Origin: Halichondria panicea
Taxonomy: Eukaryota > Porifera > Demospongiae > Suberitida > Halichondriidae
Length of the DNA stretch: 64,000 nucleotides
Assembly: GCF_963675165.1 (NCBI RefSeq)
Contig: NC_087391.1
Span: 763,001-827,000 of the forward strand
Direction: 5' to 3'
How positions within the stretch are numbered: position 1 is the stretch's first letter; every line of letters begins with the position of its first letter. Shown here piece after piece: positions 46,201 to 57,700 of the stretch. The notes below the pieces were generated by a model. It was not told where the DNA came from. It saw nothing but the letters and a program-made list of their open reading frames with translations, and ran no database searches. The position numbers and the translations under genes were made by a program.

Positions 46201-48662
46201 ATGTGCAGAGCGTCCTGGAGTCATGTGACTCTCACCTAACCTCGGCACTGTGTGGGATGTGCTATTATACAAGCCACGAGGCCAGATGGAGTGCAAGGCA
46301 ATCATGGCGGGAGGTATGTGGTGTGGGCGTGTCTAGTCATGAGGGTATGTGGTGTGTGCACGTCTAGTCTGTGTGGGGTATGTGGTGTGGGCGTGTCTAG
46401 TCTGTGTGGGGTATGTGGTGTGGGTGTGTGGGGTGTGTATTGGTAGTGTGTGGATTATTGCTAGGATTCTGTTATTATTCTTCCAATTGTTGCAATTATA
46501 TTTTGTATTTGATGTCTCCCTCTCCTGACTACCTCTTTATATGATATGCTTGTTATTGCGTGTGTACGTGAAGCTATGTGTGCCGTGTATTTATGTGTTT
46601 TCGTTTTGGAATGAGTTCCCTAATTTGTTGACAGTAATCCAAGCTCTCTTCCATGGAAATAAATTATGACAACATCATGTATGATCCTGGATGTCACCAC
46701 CATCAGTTGTACTGAGTGTGTACTGTACACTTGATTGAATAGTATGTTGGAATGTGATGACTTATTTAAATATTGTATGGCTGTGTGTGAGAAACATGAT
46801 TGGATTGCCCTATGATTAGTATATGATCAATTATGTTTGTTGGTCATAATAGTTCCTGTAGCGTGAACACAATTTGTCTGATATGTTAGACAAATTTAGA
46901 CAAGGGTCTTCTAGTATTGTATTGTACACACTGGCTGTTTCTATAATTGGTTGTGCCTCTCCCTAATATATTGCCCTTTGTTTGATTTTGCTTGCCATGC
47001 AATAAACTTTATGACTTCTTAGAATGTCTTTGAATCAATTTGTAGGATTGCTCAGGTGATCCCACATCTTCTCAATGTACCACATAATGCACTTCAAGGT
47101 GTTTGGTGGATTACCCACATGTACATGTGGCATGTTTCCTCATACCAAACACTAGTTTATAATTATAATGCTTCCCCCCCCACCCTCCAGGCCTCCAGAG
47201 TTCTTGGCATGTCTCCCGACTGTCCCCTACTCTTCTTGCACGTACTAGACCTGCCCAGGGGGTCCTGTGTCGAGTGGCACTTTGTAGCTGTCAAGACCCC
47301 CTCCCGAGTCACATGTAAGTGGAAATGCACATGTGTACGTATGAGAAACAATTTCTTGTGTGGCTTTGCTTGTTTGAATTTGGGTGCTTTTCATCTCCTT
47401 ATGATTTCTGATTAGCATACCTGATATGTTAATGTTGTTGCTGGCTTGTGAGGGTTCTGTGTAAATGCGTACAAGCCAAAGAGACTGTATTGTCAGTGCA
47501 ATAAACCCCCTACCACTGTTACCTTGATCACCTGAGTGCTGATTGTGGGCACTGATAGTGCGTGTGTCGTGTGGTCATTTGATAACTTGATCCTAAGTGA
47601 CTCAAATTAGGGTCATCCAATTACAAAATTGAGCTGTATTCAGGTAGCTCTTTGGAAGCCTGTCAGCTGTGCCTTCGAACTATTTATTGTTGCCAACGGG
47701 TGGGGTGGCAGTGAGTAGTGTCACCTTTATGTCCTAAGTGCACCAATAACTATACAATTAGCTCCATTATCGTTGCCAGGTAGGTACATAGTTTAGGTCA
47801 TGTTTCTGTCATTGTTCTTGCCATGGTAATGCCCTTCTATATATGTACCTATTCACAGATAGCTGCTCAAAGGTCAGTGGTGAGGTCATGGGAGGTGATG
47901 CCACCATCAGGTCAGCTGTGGACAAAGACAGGAAGGTTGGCTGCTGGACACTAACCACCAACATTGGTAACCACATCTCCCCTCATACACTTTGCTGTGT
48001 GTTATTGACCACATACTACCTACCTAAGGGATATTCTTTTGAGATCATAATTTTATGGAAGATTACATTTGAGCATGGATCCAGCAGATTGAATTACCAT
48101 TTCCAAGGAAGATTACATTTCAATGAGTTCCTGTGTACATTATTAACTTTTGCTGGCAATGAACATAATTTCCACAGAACTGTTTGTCCCACTGGATAAG
48201 GTTTTGAAATGCTGCCTGAGTCACATGCAAGCACAGCTGATTAAGTGTCAACTGTCTCTCTCTGAACTGTCCTACCTCCGTGTCTGCCTACCACAGTATG
48301 CATTGTCAGCAACTTGTGTGCCAGGTACATACATGTACTTATACATTCCATACACGATGCATACGTGTCCCTAAACCAATCAAATTAGTCAGTGAATGTA
48401 AATTTTTTCCCAACGACCACTTGTTTTTCATACGTGTGGTGTCTAATTTGATTAGTTTCATTTATACTTGAGATTCACTGCTGGGTATATTGAGCGCAAT
48501 GTCACGCAGTGTTTTTTTTCTAATTGTGCAGAGATCAGCAAGCTGTGCAGTGGCTGTGTTGGAGGAGGGGAAATTCCCTTGTCGGTGGTGACCACTCAAG
48601 GCTACTTGGGACATAACAATCAGCTGTTTGTACAAGCTTGTAAATTTCATGTTATGGTTTAG
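43279..48662 (+). CDS. DPH6: DPH6, diphthine-ammonia ligase, long form with RidA-like region
   Basis: Fifteen exons: 43279-43399, 43571-43832, 44068-44186, 44249-44313, 44477-44568, 44865-44961, 45033-45059, 45118-45178, 45414-45642, 45759-45909, 46104-46313, 47191-47314, 47859-47966, 48178-48324, 48532-48662; 647 residues. The N-terminal ATP-pyrophosphatase domain has the SGGKDS loop and CGEGGEYETFTLDCPLYKK. After it come RidA/YjgF-like segments (VYLYLSEMTDY...NSVYKRHF...PPAR; NIGPYSQSY). It catalyses the final amidation making diphthamide on elongation factor 2. Fungal DPH6 has this long form (yeast about 685 residues), whereas human DPH6 is a single short domain. The two small exons at 45033 and 45118 are the least certain. 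Confidence 0.9.
43408..43590. repeat. Tandem repeat spanning DPH6 exon 2 acceptor
   Basis: Three copies at about 57-61 bp spacing of AATTGGCGTATAATTCGCAC...ATGAGTTGGATAGTTT. Only the last has the working ACAG acceptor followed by coding sequence; the intronic copies carry the same first codons. Confidence 0.9.
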
Positions 48663-48664
48663 TT

Positions 48665-48970
48665 TGATACGTTCTCTTGTGCATTATTATTTGGACACAC
48701 GTGTTCTTGAAAGTTTGGAACCAGTTTATGATCTATTTGGCTTAAAGTATGCAAACTTGTTTCCAGGTGTTTGCTAGTACTTAGTTTGGTACGTTCTTTT
48801 GTGCATTATTATTTGGACACATGTTCTTGTTATGGAAAGTTTGAAATCAGTTTACGATATAATTATTTGGCCTAACTTGTTTCCAGGTGTTTGCTGGTAC
48901 TTAGTTTGGTACATTATTATTTGGACACGTTTATGGAACCAGTTTACTTTTTGGCTTCAAGTTTGCAAAC
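48665..48970. repeat. ~120-bp tandem repeat downstream of DPH6
   Basis: Three diverging units, each with TTGTGCATTATTATTTGGAC and TTTCCAGGTGTTTGCT, begin directly after the DPH6 stop, probably in its 3' untranslated region. Confidence 0.85.
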
Positions 48971-49069
48971 GTGCTTAATTGATGGTACTGTAATATGATA
49001 GTCTCTATACATGTACAACTTAATTATGCATGTATGAATTCACTTGTGATCACATTGCATTGCATGGCT

Positions 49070-49180
49070 ATATAAGCAATGGCAGAGCTTTGTAAAATAG
49101 AACTAAAACTGTGAGACTTACATATGTAAGCTAACAAGCTAACAACTGTCAAGAGAAGCTATTTATCAACACCTGTGGTG
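49070..49180 (+). promoter_or_regulatory. Possible TATA promoter and leader exon of BK copy A
   Basis: CTATATAAGC at 49070-49079 is followed about 100 bp later by a good donor (GTGGTG|GTAAGT at 49181). A good acceptor (TTTCTTTTAG) lies at 50223, 18 bases before the channel ATG. This suggests an untranslated first exon; inferred only. Confidence 0.35.
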
Positions 49181-49615
49181 GTAAGTGGCACACGAGCTTG
49201 TAGCTATAATAATGTCTAGATCCCCATATATACAAATACTAGCTGTTGCTAACTAGAGCTATAGTACATAATCTAATACGTACGTAGCTGCATGATGGCC
49301 TTCATGCATGAGCACATACATAGCTGCACATTAATTGAGCCATGATGATCATGAGAAGTGCAGCTATTGGTAGTACATGACAAATAATACAGCTGTATAG
49401 AATCAATGTATAATTATATCTACTTGCAGTATTAAAATTCCATTGTTGCCTTTTGACCTCTGTGATCAAAGGAATAGCAGTGCCAGTATAGAATACCAAA
49501 TTACCTATTTTTTTTCACATCTATGCGCTATATGCAGCAAGTAGTTTCTATACTGGTTTCTATATGCCAGAAAATGGTTTTCAAGGCAACAAATTAATAG
49601 TATTACATTTAATTC

Positions 49616-50099
49616 GTGCCACGAGCAGTTTATTGTATAGTAGATACAGGGTTTTGCAGAATCTTTGCAATATCCCAAAAAAGCGTTTTGCGTTGAGCGT
49701 TCCTTATAAGGTTATCTGTGGTCAACCATAAAGTTGTAGATCTTAGTCAGCATGTCAACAATGCACTATTCTACAAACAGTTGATGGATCAACTTGAAGA
49801 TTCTCAGCAACACTTTGATAAGACAGTCCAAGCAGCTCTGTCTGATGCACTCTTCTCCATCCAATAATACCGCTTTTTTCACAAGAAAAAGCCATTTTGT
49901 TTTTGAATTTTGCTTCCTAAGCAGACTTGGCATTTCACCACAATGTGTATATGACACCACAAGATGTAAACATTAGATATCCATATAAGGAACGCTCTAC
50001 ACCCTCTATTTCAAAGATTCTGCAAAACCCTGTAATGATCTCGGGCCTAACGACCTTTGACCACAATCTACTACCAGGCCAATAAACAGCTTGTGGCAC
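49616..50099. mobile_element. Fold-back DNA element upstream of BK copy A
   Basis: Inverted ends GTGCCACGAGCAGTTTATTG / CAATAAACAGCTTGTGGCAC, plus inner arms ACAGGGTTTTGCAGAATCTT and complement. About 484 bp. Within the putative leader intron of the channel gene. No transposase is recognised in the 64-residue internal frame. Confidence 0.75.
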
Positions 50100-50241
50100 T
50101 CATAGCCATGTAATAACTATTACATATTGAGTTTTGTTGCATGTTTGAGTAAAAGAACAAAGAAACCACAGTGAAATTACATGGCATATTGCACAGTATT
50201 ATGACGTATTATTTTTCTTTTAGGTTATTCAGTAGTGCAGG

Positions 50242-53200
50242 ATGACAAACGATACCAACTCCAGTGACGTACAGCTGATGGATGAACCTCAGAAGGTTTG
50301 GTGGATCTACGTGGTCACATTTGCGATTATCTACACTGTGAGCCTTGGATTCAGTTGTGTGTCTTATGGCGTCCACTGCCTCACAAAGAATTACAAGCAG
50401 CAGCAATCTCAAGAGAAACGAAGAAAACCAAAGTTAAAAAGAATTCATGAGTTAGTTCGACAGTTAATTTCTGGAGACACTGTTGTGAGTAAAATCTTCA
50501 TTTCAGTAACATTTGCATGCAACCTGATCTACATCATTCTGACCGTGTATCGAGCCTATACACCACTAGAGGTTGAGTACAGCTTTGCGATCTCACAAGA
50601 ACCTGCAAGGATTGTTGAACTGCTGGTTGTTCTCGAGCTCATTTGCTTTGCTGTAATTCGATTGCTTGCTGCAAATAACATAGTTTTGTACTGGCTTGAC
50701 CTTTATACAATAATCGATGTACTGACTCTTTCTCACATCTTTGTGTCGTTAGCCCTGGGTGTTGATTGGCTGGGGTTAAGATCTGCTCGCTTCTTCTGGC
50801 TAACTCAGTTGATTACTGTATTCAGATTCATCCCTCTAATCCACTCTCAGGACATCATTGACTTATTCTCATTGTGTATATACTTCATTTCCTTACTATT
50901 CTTCGGGACTGGAATTATTCATCTGTTGGAAATTTCTGGTGATCCTTGGTCAGATAATGCAGTGGTGGATAATAATCAATTCCTCTCTTATGCATACTTT
51001 ATTATCGTTACCATCACTACAGTGGGATATGGCGACATTTCCCCAGAAACTGCTTTTGGTCAGACTTTTATGGTGGTGTACATTGTCATCGGGCTAGCTT
51101 TCTTTGCTGCACTCCTCCCAGTCATCAGTGAGGTCATTTCTAACTTCAATGCCAAGAGACAATATACCAAGTTTGATAGAACACGGGTCCCACGTCATGT
51201 GATTGTTTGTGGCCATATCACTGCATTTACTGCGCAGGAGTTTCTCAAAGACTTCCTGCACCCTGATCGAGGAGACTCAAACACACATGTCCTTTTCCTC
51301 CATCCAATTCGGCCAGAAAAAGACTTGAAAAATGTTCTCAGATCGTACTACACTCGAGTTCAGTATATTGCCGGGTCTGTTCTTAACAGTAATGACCTCC
51401 AAACGAGCAAGCTAATGAGTTCTTCTGCTGTTTTCATTCTTGCTGATAAGTACACAAACAATCCATTGGAAGAAGATAACGGCAACCTTCTGCGATTGGT
51501 GTCTATCAAGAACACTACTACAGAAATCCCAGTGATAATTCAACTTCTTCTTGGCTCGAGCAAGAAACAGGTCAAGAACATTGAAGGATGGAATCCTGGT
51601 AGTGACATTGCTGTCTGTTTGAACGAGCTGAAGCTTGGATTACTGGCACAGAGCTGTCTGTGTCCCGGATTCTCAACACTCATTGCCAACCTTTTCTACA
51701 CGTCTGATTTCCCAGCTCTCACATCATTTGAAGGTCTGAATGCTTGGAAAGAAGATTACATCGAGGGTGCTTCAAACGAGATTTACGCCACACATTTTTC
51801 CTTTAGTTTTGAAGGAAAGAATTTTCAAGAAGCCGCTCACATTTGCTATAATAAACTTGGACTAATTCTGCTAGCATTTGAGTCACCAGAAGGAAAATTT
51901 CGAAAGCTTCACGTTAATCCTTCGTCTCAGTCAAATCCCAAAATTGTTGTCAAAAGTGGAGTGTACGGCACTCGTGGCTATTTCATTGGACAGGATATTG
52001 AGCATGTCTCAGTTGTAGGCAGCTACTGTGAGACATGCGATGAAGCTTCCACGGAAAAAGAAATGCACAAGTTTGTACGTAGAGTAACACAACGAAGATG
52101 TGATTGTTTCAGCGAGCTTAAGGTAGTCAGTACTCACCCTCTCAATGGAACAGAGGTAGTTGTTCAGAAAGAAAAGACCTCTCCTCGTACTAAACGTGTT
52201 TCACGAATGGAAGTAGCATTTTCATGGGATGAGGACGAGTTTGAGGAGCTAAATGAGGAATACAGTGTTTTGCTTGGTGATCCAATGAAGTTGGAAGATG
52301 CTCTATTAAACAGTGACTATGACGTGGTCAAGAAGGACCCAGGATCTATTCCAGACTTAGCCGATCACATTGTGCTGTGTGTGTTTGCTGATGACAAATC
52401 ACCCATTCTGGGATTGCACAACTTCCTGTACCCTCTCCGAAATAAGAATGGTTCAAGAGATTCAATGAAGCCTGTGGTTATTGTCAGCAACAGTACATTC
52501 CTCAAACACGAATGGCCATTAATTAGAAAGATTCCCGATGTTTTTGTAGTCGATGGATCTCCATTGCGAATTCAAAATCTCCAAGCTGCTTCCATCAGCT
52601 CTTGCAGTGTGTGCATCGTCACGACCATGCTCTCAGCTGACAACAATGAGCCAGCTGTCAATGACAAAGAAGTGGTCCTCTGCAGTCTCAGCATCCAGAA
52701 GTACCTCAAGAGAAACGCAACACGGCAAGTTCAGATTATTGCTGACCTTCGACAGGAATCTAATGTGCAGTTCCTCGACTTTGGAGATGAAGACGAACCA
52801 GACGAGAGAATCTACAAAGCTCAACCGTTTGCGTGTGGAGAAGCATTTTCAGTTTCTATGATGGACTCTGTGACAAGTTCTGCATTCCACAGTCCAGGCA
52901 CCTTGTACCTTGTGGAAGACCTGATCCAGTGTACGGGCACCAAGGCAACCTGTCAGATTGTGGGGGTTCCCCTCAATTCTGAAGAATATGCGGGCAAGAC
53001 GTTCCAAGACTTGTACAACCTCCAGCTGGACAAAAACAACCTCGTACTCGGACTGTATCGCAGGCTACCTGCTCAAGCAATGCTTGCTAACTGCAACCCT
53101 GGAAGAAGCGTTTCCAGTGTCGTTGGAGTAAGCCAAGATAAGCACTATGTGATCACAGCACCTAAATCTGGAACGTTATTGGATGAAATGGACATTGCAT

Positions 53201-53244
53201 TTGTGTTGGTCAACAAGACTAGTACTCCTGCAGAACTCAATTAA
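50242..53244 (+). CDS. BK/Slo-type Ca2+-activated K+ channel, copy A
   Basis: A single coding exon of 1000 residues. Hydrophobic S0 (VWWIYVVTFAIIYTV), S1-S3, S4 with few charges (LRSARFFWLTQLITVFRF), S5, a pore with TVGYGD and S6 lie in the first 320 residues. RCK1 follows (HVIVCGHIT...FLKDFLHPDRGD), then a linker and RCK2 with a calcium-bowl-like acidic stretch (QFLDFGDEDEPDE) and QPFACGEAFSVS, as in animal Slo1. It should form tetrameric plasma-membrane K+ channels gated by voltage and Ca2+. The CxxCH heme motif of vertebrate BK reads CETCD here. The lack of coding introns is unusual for this family and hints at a retrocopy ancestor. It is first of a three-copy tandem array. Confidence 0.9.
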   Translation: MTNDTNSSDVQLMDEPQKVWWIYVVTFAIIYTVSLGFSCVSYGVHCLTKNYKQQQSQEKRRKPKLKRIHELVRQLISGDTVVSKIFISVTFACNLIYIILTVYRAYTPLEVEYSFAISQEPARIVELLVVLELICFAVIRLLAANNIVLYWLDLYTIIDVLTLSHIFVSLALGVDWLGLRSARFFWLTQLITVFRFIPLIHSQDIIDLFSLCIYFISLLFFGTGIIHLLEISGDPWSDNAVVDNNQFLSYAYFIIVTITTVGYGDISPETAFGQTFMVVYIVIGLAFFAALLPVISEVISNFNAKRQYTKFDRTRVPRHVIVCGHITAFTAQEFLKDFLHPDRGDSNTHVLFLHPIRPEKDLKNVLRSYYTRVQYIAGSVLNSNDLQTSKLMSSSAVFILADKYTNNPLEEDNGNLLRLVSIKNTTTEIPVIIQLLLGSSKKQVKNIEGWNPGSDIAVCLNELKLGLLAQSCLCPGFSTLIANLFYTSDFPALTSFEGLNAWKEDYIEGASNEIYATHFSFSFEGKNFQEAAHICYNKLGLILLAFESPEGKFRKLHVNPSSQSNPKIVVKSGVYGTRGYFIGQDIEHVSVVGSYCETCDEASTEKEMHKFVRRVTQRRCDCFSELKVVSTHPLNGTEVVVQKEKTSPRTKRVSRMEVAFSWDEDEFEELNEEYSVLLGDPMKLEDALLNSDYDVVKKDPGSIPDLADHIVLCVFADDKSPILGLHNFLYPLRNKNGSRDSMKPVVIVSNSTFLKHEWPLIRKIPDVFVVDGSPLRIQNLQAASISSCSVCIVTTMLSADNNEPAVNDKEVVLCSLSIQKYLKRNATRQVQIIADLRQESNVQFLDFGDEDEPDERIYKAQPFACGEAFSVSMMDSVTSSAFHSPGTLYLVEDLIQCTGTKATCQIVGVPLNSEEYAGKTFQDLYNLQLDKNNLVLGLYRRLPAQAMLANCNPGRSVSSVVGVSQDKHYVITAPKSGTLLDEMDIAFVLVNKTSTPAELN

Positions 53245-54792
53245 TTTTTGTGTGTTGTTGTTTATCGTAGCATGATCGCATTTCACACGCAACATTACAA
53301 TTGTTTTACATGTACATATAATTATGCTAAATTTTTTACCAGTCTGCATAGAAAGAGAAAATGTTGTCATTATAACAAGTAGCTAATCTGGCCTAGATTC
53401 GAGGCTATTCATTGTGGCAACTCGGTTTTTAATCAAGGAACACTGTTAGCGCCTGAGTTAGCGCGCAGCATAGCCTCGATCCCAGGCCGAGTTTTCGCTT
53501 TTATAACGGTTAGGTTTGCCTAACCGTTATAAAAGCGAAAAATCGGACTGGGATCGAGGCTAGCGCGCAGCATTGTGCTACGGTTTGCATGCGCTATACG
53601 GCTGTGAAGCTAGATCCAGGAACTAATGAGTACATGTTCCAAAGGTCACTATAAACCCTATGTGTTCAGAGGCCTTTCTGGGAGATATAAGTAAGTGTGT
53701 GCTGTAATAGTGGCTGTGAAATTAGCTTATTGACTTGTTGATACTTAGCAATCTTGAATATTATCTGAGAAACAGCTTTAGCTATGCATTCTATTGCAGT
53801 TAGTGTTGGATGTATATATGTTTGTTGCACTACAAATGAAGAAGCTAGACATTCTTATAGAGTCTCGTCAGTATCTACGTTTACCTAACAAGACAATTGT
53901 GATATGCCAATACTACGACTGTCTTGTCAAACGTACTAATCACAAGTTTAGTGTACCCAGCAGTGGCAGGCTAGCTAACTTACCTTAAGGTGACATATTT
54001 ATTTCACGGCTAGGGTTATTATGTTTAGCACATTTTGTTGGCAAGTGGTGAAATCATAACGTTTGAATTACCTGAGTACAACTTTTTTGCAGAAATATAT
54101 AGCAGCCGAAAATACTTCACCGGTAGATGTAGTTATAATTATTACTGCTAAATTGGAGTAAGTTTCTCATGTATGTATGACATCCATTTGGAATGTTGTT
54201 GTCTTATAGTCATTTGGTTTTCATAATTACTTCACATGGCCGATAATTTTGCCACTCAGTCAATTTTCCATTGATGTAGTACTGTTAAATGACCATTCAT
54301 TACATAATGCAATTACCAGTTTATAGGTGTCTATGGGATTTAGAAACCCAAAAAGGCACTGCTTTAGTATCCTGAGTGTAGCAAGGGTACTGCTAGGGAT
54401 ATTCTAAATCCCATGGACACCTCCAAAAAGTGTCTAACTCATTTTGATACTAGTGTGCATGCACAAACCTTTCCCTCTAGGCTTGAACAATTACTTGACA
54501 ACGGGAGTTGTTCTATACTAAGTCCCATAATATACCTCCTTTCCCACGTAGTTCCTATCTATCTAGATCTATACTCCTCTTAGTCCTCTACAGAAATGCT
54601 TGATTTGTTTCTACTTGGTCTTGACTCTCGGGTCCACTTCTATCTTTGTCTAGCATTCCATACTCTCTCTGCAGGTTTCCCATGTCCTGTGTTTGAACTG
54701 CTGATAATATTTACTAGCAATGGCAATGTACTGTGTTACTAATAGATCTTATCAACTAGTCTAATTATAATATTACAGGTACATGCTTCACG
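53245..54792. repeat. BK array spacer 1
   Basis: About 1.55 kb that matches spacer 2 (57808-59198) closely, so it belongs to the duplicated unit. It contains one short palindromic MITE absent from spacer 2. It ends in an acceptor-like TATTACAG 12 bases before the ATG of copy B, suggesting an untranslated 5' exon somewhere inside. No protein gene is seen. Confidence 0.8.
53472..53561. mobile_element. Short palindromic MITE with long target duplication
   Basis: A 90-bp palindrome (AGCCTCGATCCCAGGCCGAG...complement) flanked by AGCGCGCAGCAT on both sides. Spacer 2 shows the empty site (TTAGCGCAGCAGCATTG). Same family as 17280-17360. Confidence 0.88.
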
Positions 54793-57700
54793 ATGACCAA
54801 CAATACAAGCACTCGTTGCAGTGAACGTGGCGATCCGTTTCCTGGTCAAGAGGTGTGGTGGATCTACATCGTTGTATTCGTCATCCTCTACATTACGTAT
54901 CTAGGCCTCAGTTTGTTAATTCGTGGACTCTGCTTAATCACAAAGAAGTGTAGACAACTCACAATGAACCCGAATCAGCAAAAAGCTAGCAGAAAGTTCA
55001 ACAAGAAACTTCGTTTGCTTTTGTCTGGTGACTCCATTCTAAGCAAGACTTTGATTCTGGTGACATTTGCGTGCAACTCTATCTATATAATCCTAGCCTT
55101 ATACAGAAGTATAGAACCTCCTTTGGTTGAGTATTGCTACAGCATCACTCAAGAACCAGCAAGAATAGTTGAACTATGCATTGTTCTGGAACTCATATGC
55201 TTTTCCATTGTTCGTTTACTCGCTTCTAATAATATTGTTTTGCACTGGTTTCATCTCTACACACTAGTTGATGTACTGACTCTCCCTCACATATTTGTGT
55301 CAGTGGCCCTGGGTGTGGATTGGCTGGGGCTAAGATCTGCTCGTTTCATATGGCTAACTCAGTTGATTACAGTTTTTAGATTCATTCCTTGGATTAAGTC
55401 ACAGAACTTCCTCGATTTGTTTGCTCTTGCCATTTATTTCTTGACGCTGCTTTCTTTTGGTGCTGGAATAATTCATCTTATAGAGTACACTGGAGATCCT
55501 TGGATCAATAACCACAATGCTTCCGAACATAATATCTTCTCGTATGGATACTACATTCTTGTTACCGTGACTACTGTTGGATACGGTGATATAACCCCCA
55601 AAACATCTTTTGGCCAAGGCTTTATGTTTGTGTACATTATTATTGGATTGGCTTTCTTTGCTGCACTACTGCCTCTCATAAACGATGTACTTCAATACTT
55701 TCATTTCAACAGATTATATTCCAGTTTTGATAGAACACGGGTCTTACGTCATGTGATTGTTTGTGGCCACATCACCGCATTTACTGCTCAGGATTTTCTC
55801 AAGGATTTCTTGCACCCTGATCGAGGAGACTCAAACACACATGTCCTTTTCCTCCACCCAACTCGGCCTAGTAGGAAACTGCGGAATGTGTTTCGTTGCT
55901 ACTACACTCGAGTTCAGTACATTGCCGGATCTGTATTGGACAGAAGCGATCTTCTAAAAAGCAAGTTATTGAGTTGTTCTGCTGTTTTCATTCTTGCAGA
56001 CAAGTACACGAATAATCCACAGGAGGAAGACAATGGTAACCTTCTGCGATTGGTGTCTATCAAGAACATAACTACTAAGATACCAGTGATAATACAGCTT
56101 CTCCTTGGCTCGAGCAAGAAACAGGTTAAGAACATTGAAGGGTGGAATCCTGGTAGAGACATTGCTGTCTGTTTGAACGAGCTGAAGCTTGGATTACTGG
56201 CTCAGAGTTGTCTGTGTCCCGGATTCTCAACACTAATTGCCAACCTTTTCTACTCTTCTGATTTCCCAGCTCTCAAATCCTTTGAAGGTCCAAATGCTTG
56301 GAAACAAGGTTACACAAGAGGCGCTTCCAATGAAATCTATCCGACTCATTTCTCACCCAGTTTTGAAGGAAAGAACTTTCAAGAAGCCGCTCGCATTTGC
56401 TATAATCAATTTGGACTAATTCTGCTAGCATTTGAATCTCCTGAAGGCAAGCTCTGCAAATTTGACATTAACCCTCCTAATTCTGAGATCACTATTCAAA
56501 GTGGTCTCCTTGGAACTCGAGGCTACTTTGTTGGGCAGGATGTCAACCATGTGTCAGTTGTGAGTAGCTACTGTGAAACTTGCGATAAAAATTTGAAATT
56601 AGTTGACCATATAGAACTTATCCGAAGGGTCTCTCGTCGTAATTGCAATTGTTCAGTTTTGACTGAAGTGGTCACTACCAGAAAATTGGAGGGAACTGAG
56701 CTAGTGGAATTTGATGAAGCTTCTGTACCTACAGGCATATTTTCTAAGCGGCAAGGTACATTTTCAAAGCGTCCATCACACTGTCCTGTTTCATTTACAA
56801 TCGACCAAGATGATGGTGAAGAGGCGAGTGGATCCTACAGTCGTGAGCCAATTGAACTGGAAGAAGTCACTCTTAATTCGGATGCATTTATGAAGGGCCC
56901 AGAAGGAATTATACCAAACCTGGAAAATCACATTGTTGTGTGCGTGTTTGCTGACGAAAAGTCTCCACTACTTGGGCTGCAAAGTTTCATCATTCCTCTC
57001 AGAGCTAAAAGTATTTCAAGAGAGTCTATAAAGCCTGTTGTCATTGTGAGCAACAGCACTTTTCTGAAATGTGAATGGCCATTCATACAAAGCTTTCCTG
57101 GAGTATATGTGATTGAGGGGTGTCCACTATATCTTCAAAACCTCGAAGCTGCTTCCATCGACTCTTGCAGTGTGTGCATCATCACGACCATGCTCTCAGC
57201 CGACAGTGACGAACCAGCCATCAATGACAAAGAAGTGGTCCTCTGCAGTCTCAGCATTCAGAAGTACCTCAAGAGAAATGCCATGCAGCATGTTCAGATA
57301 ATTGCTGACCTCCGACAGGAATCTAATGTGCAGTTCCTCGACTTTGGAGATGAAGACGAACCAGATGAGAGAATCTACAAAGCTCAACCGTTTGCGTGTG
57401 GAGAAGCATTTTCAGTTTCTATGATGGACTCTGTGACAAGTTCTGCATTCCACAGTCCAGGCACCTTGTACCTTGTGGAAGACCTGATCCAGTGTACGGG
57501 CACCAAGGCAACCTGTCAGATTGTGGGGGTTCCCCTTAATTCAGAAGAGTATAGCGGCAAGACGTTCCAAGACTTGTACAACCTCCAGCTAGACAAGAAC
57601 AACCTCACCCTCGGTCTGTATCGCAAGCTGCCTGCTCAAGCAATGCTTGCTAACTGCAACCCTGGAAGAAGCATTCCTAGTGTTGCTGGAGTAAGCCAAG

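Noticed and set aside
49766-49960. 64-residue frame inside the fold-back element as a transposase
   Set aside because: No recognisable catalytic motif, and far too short.
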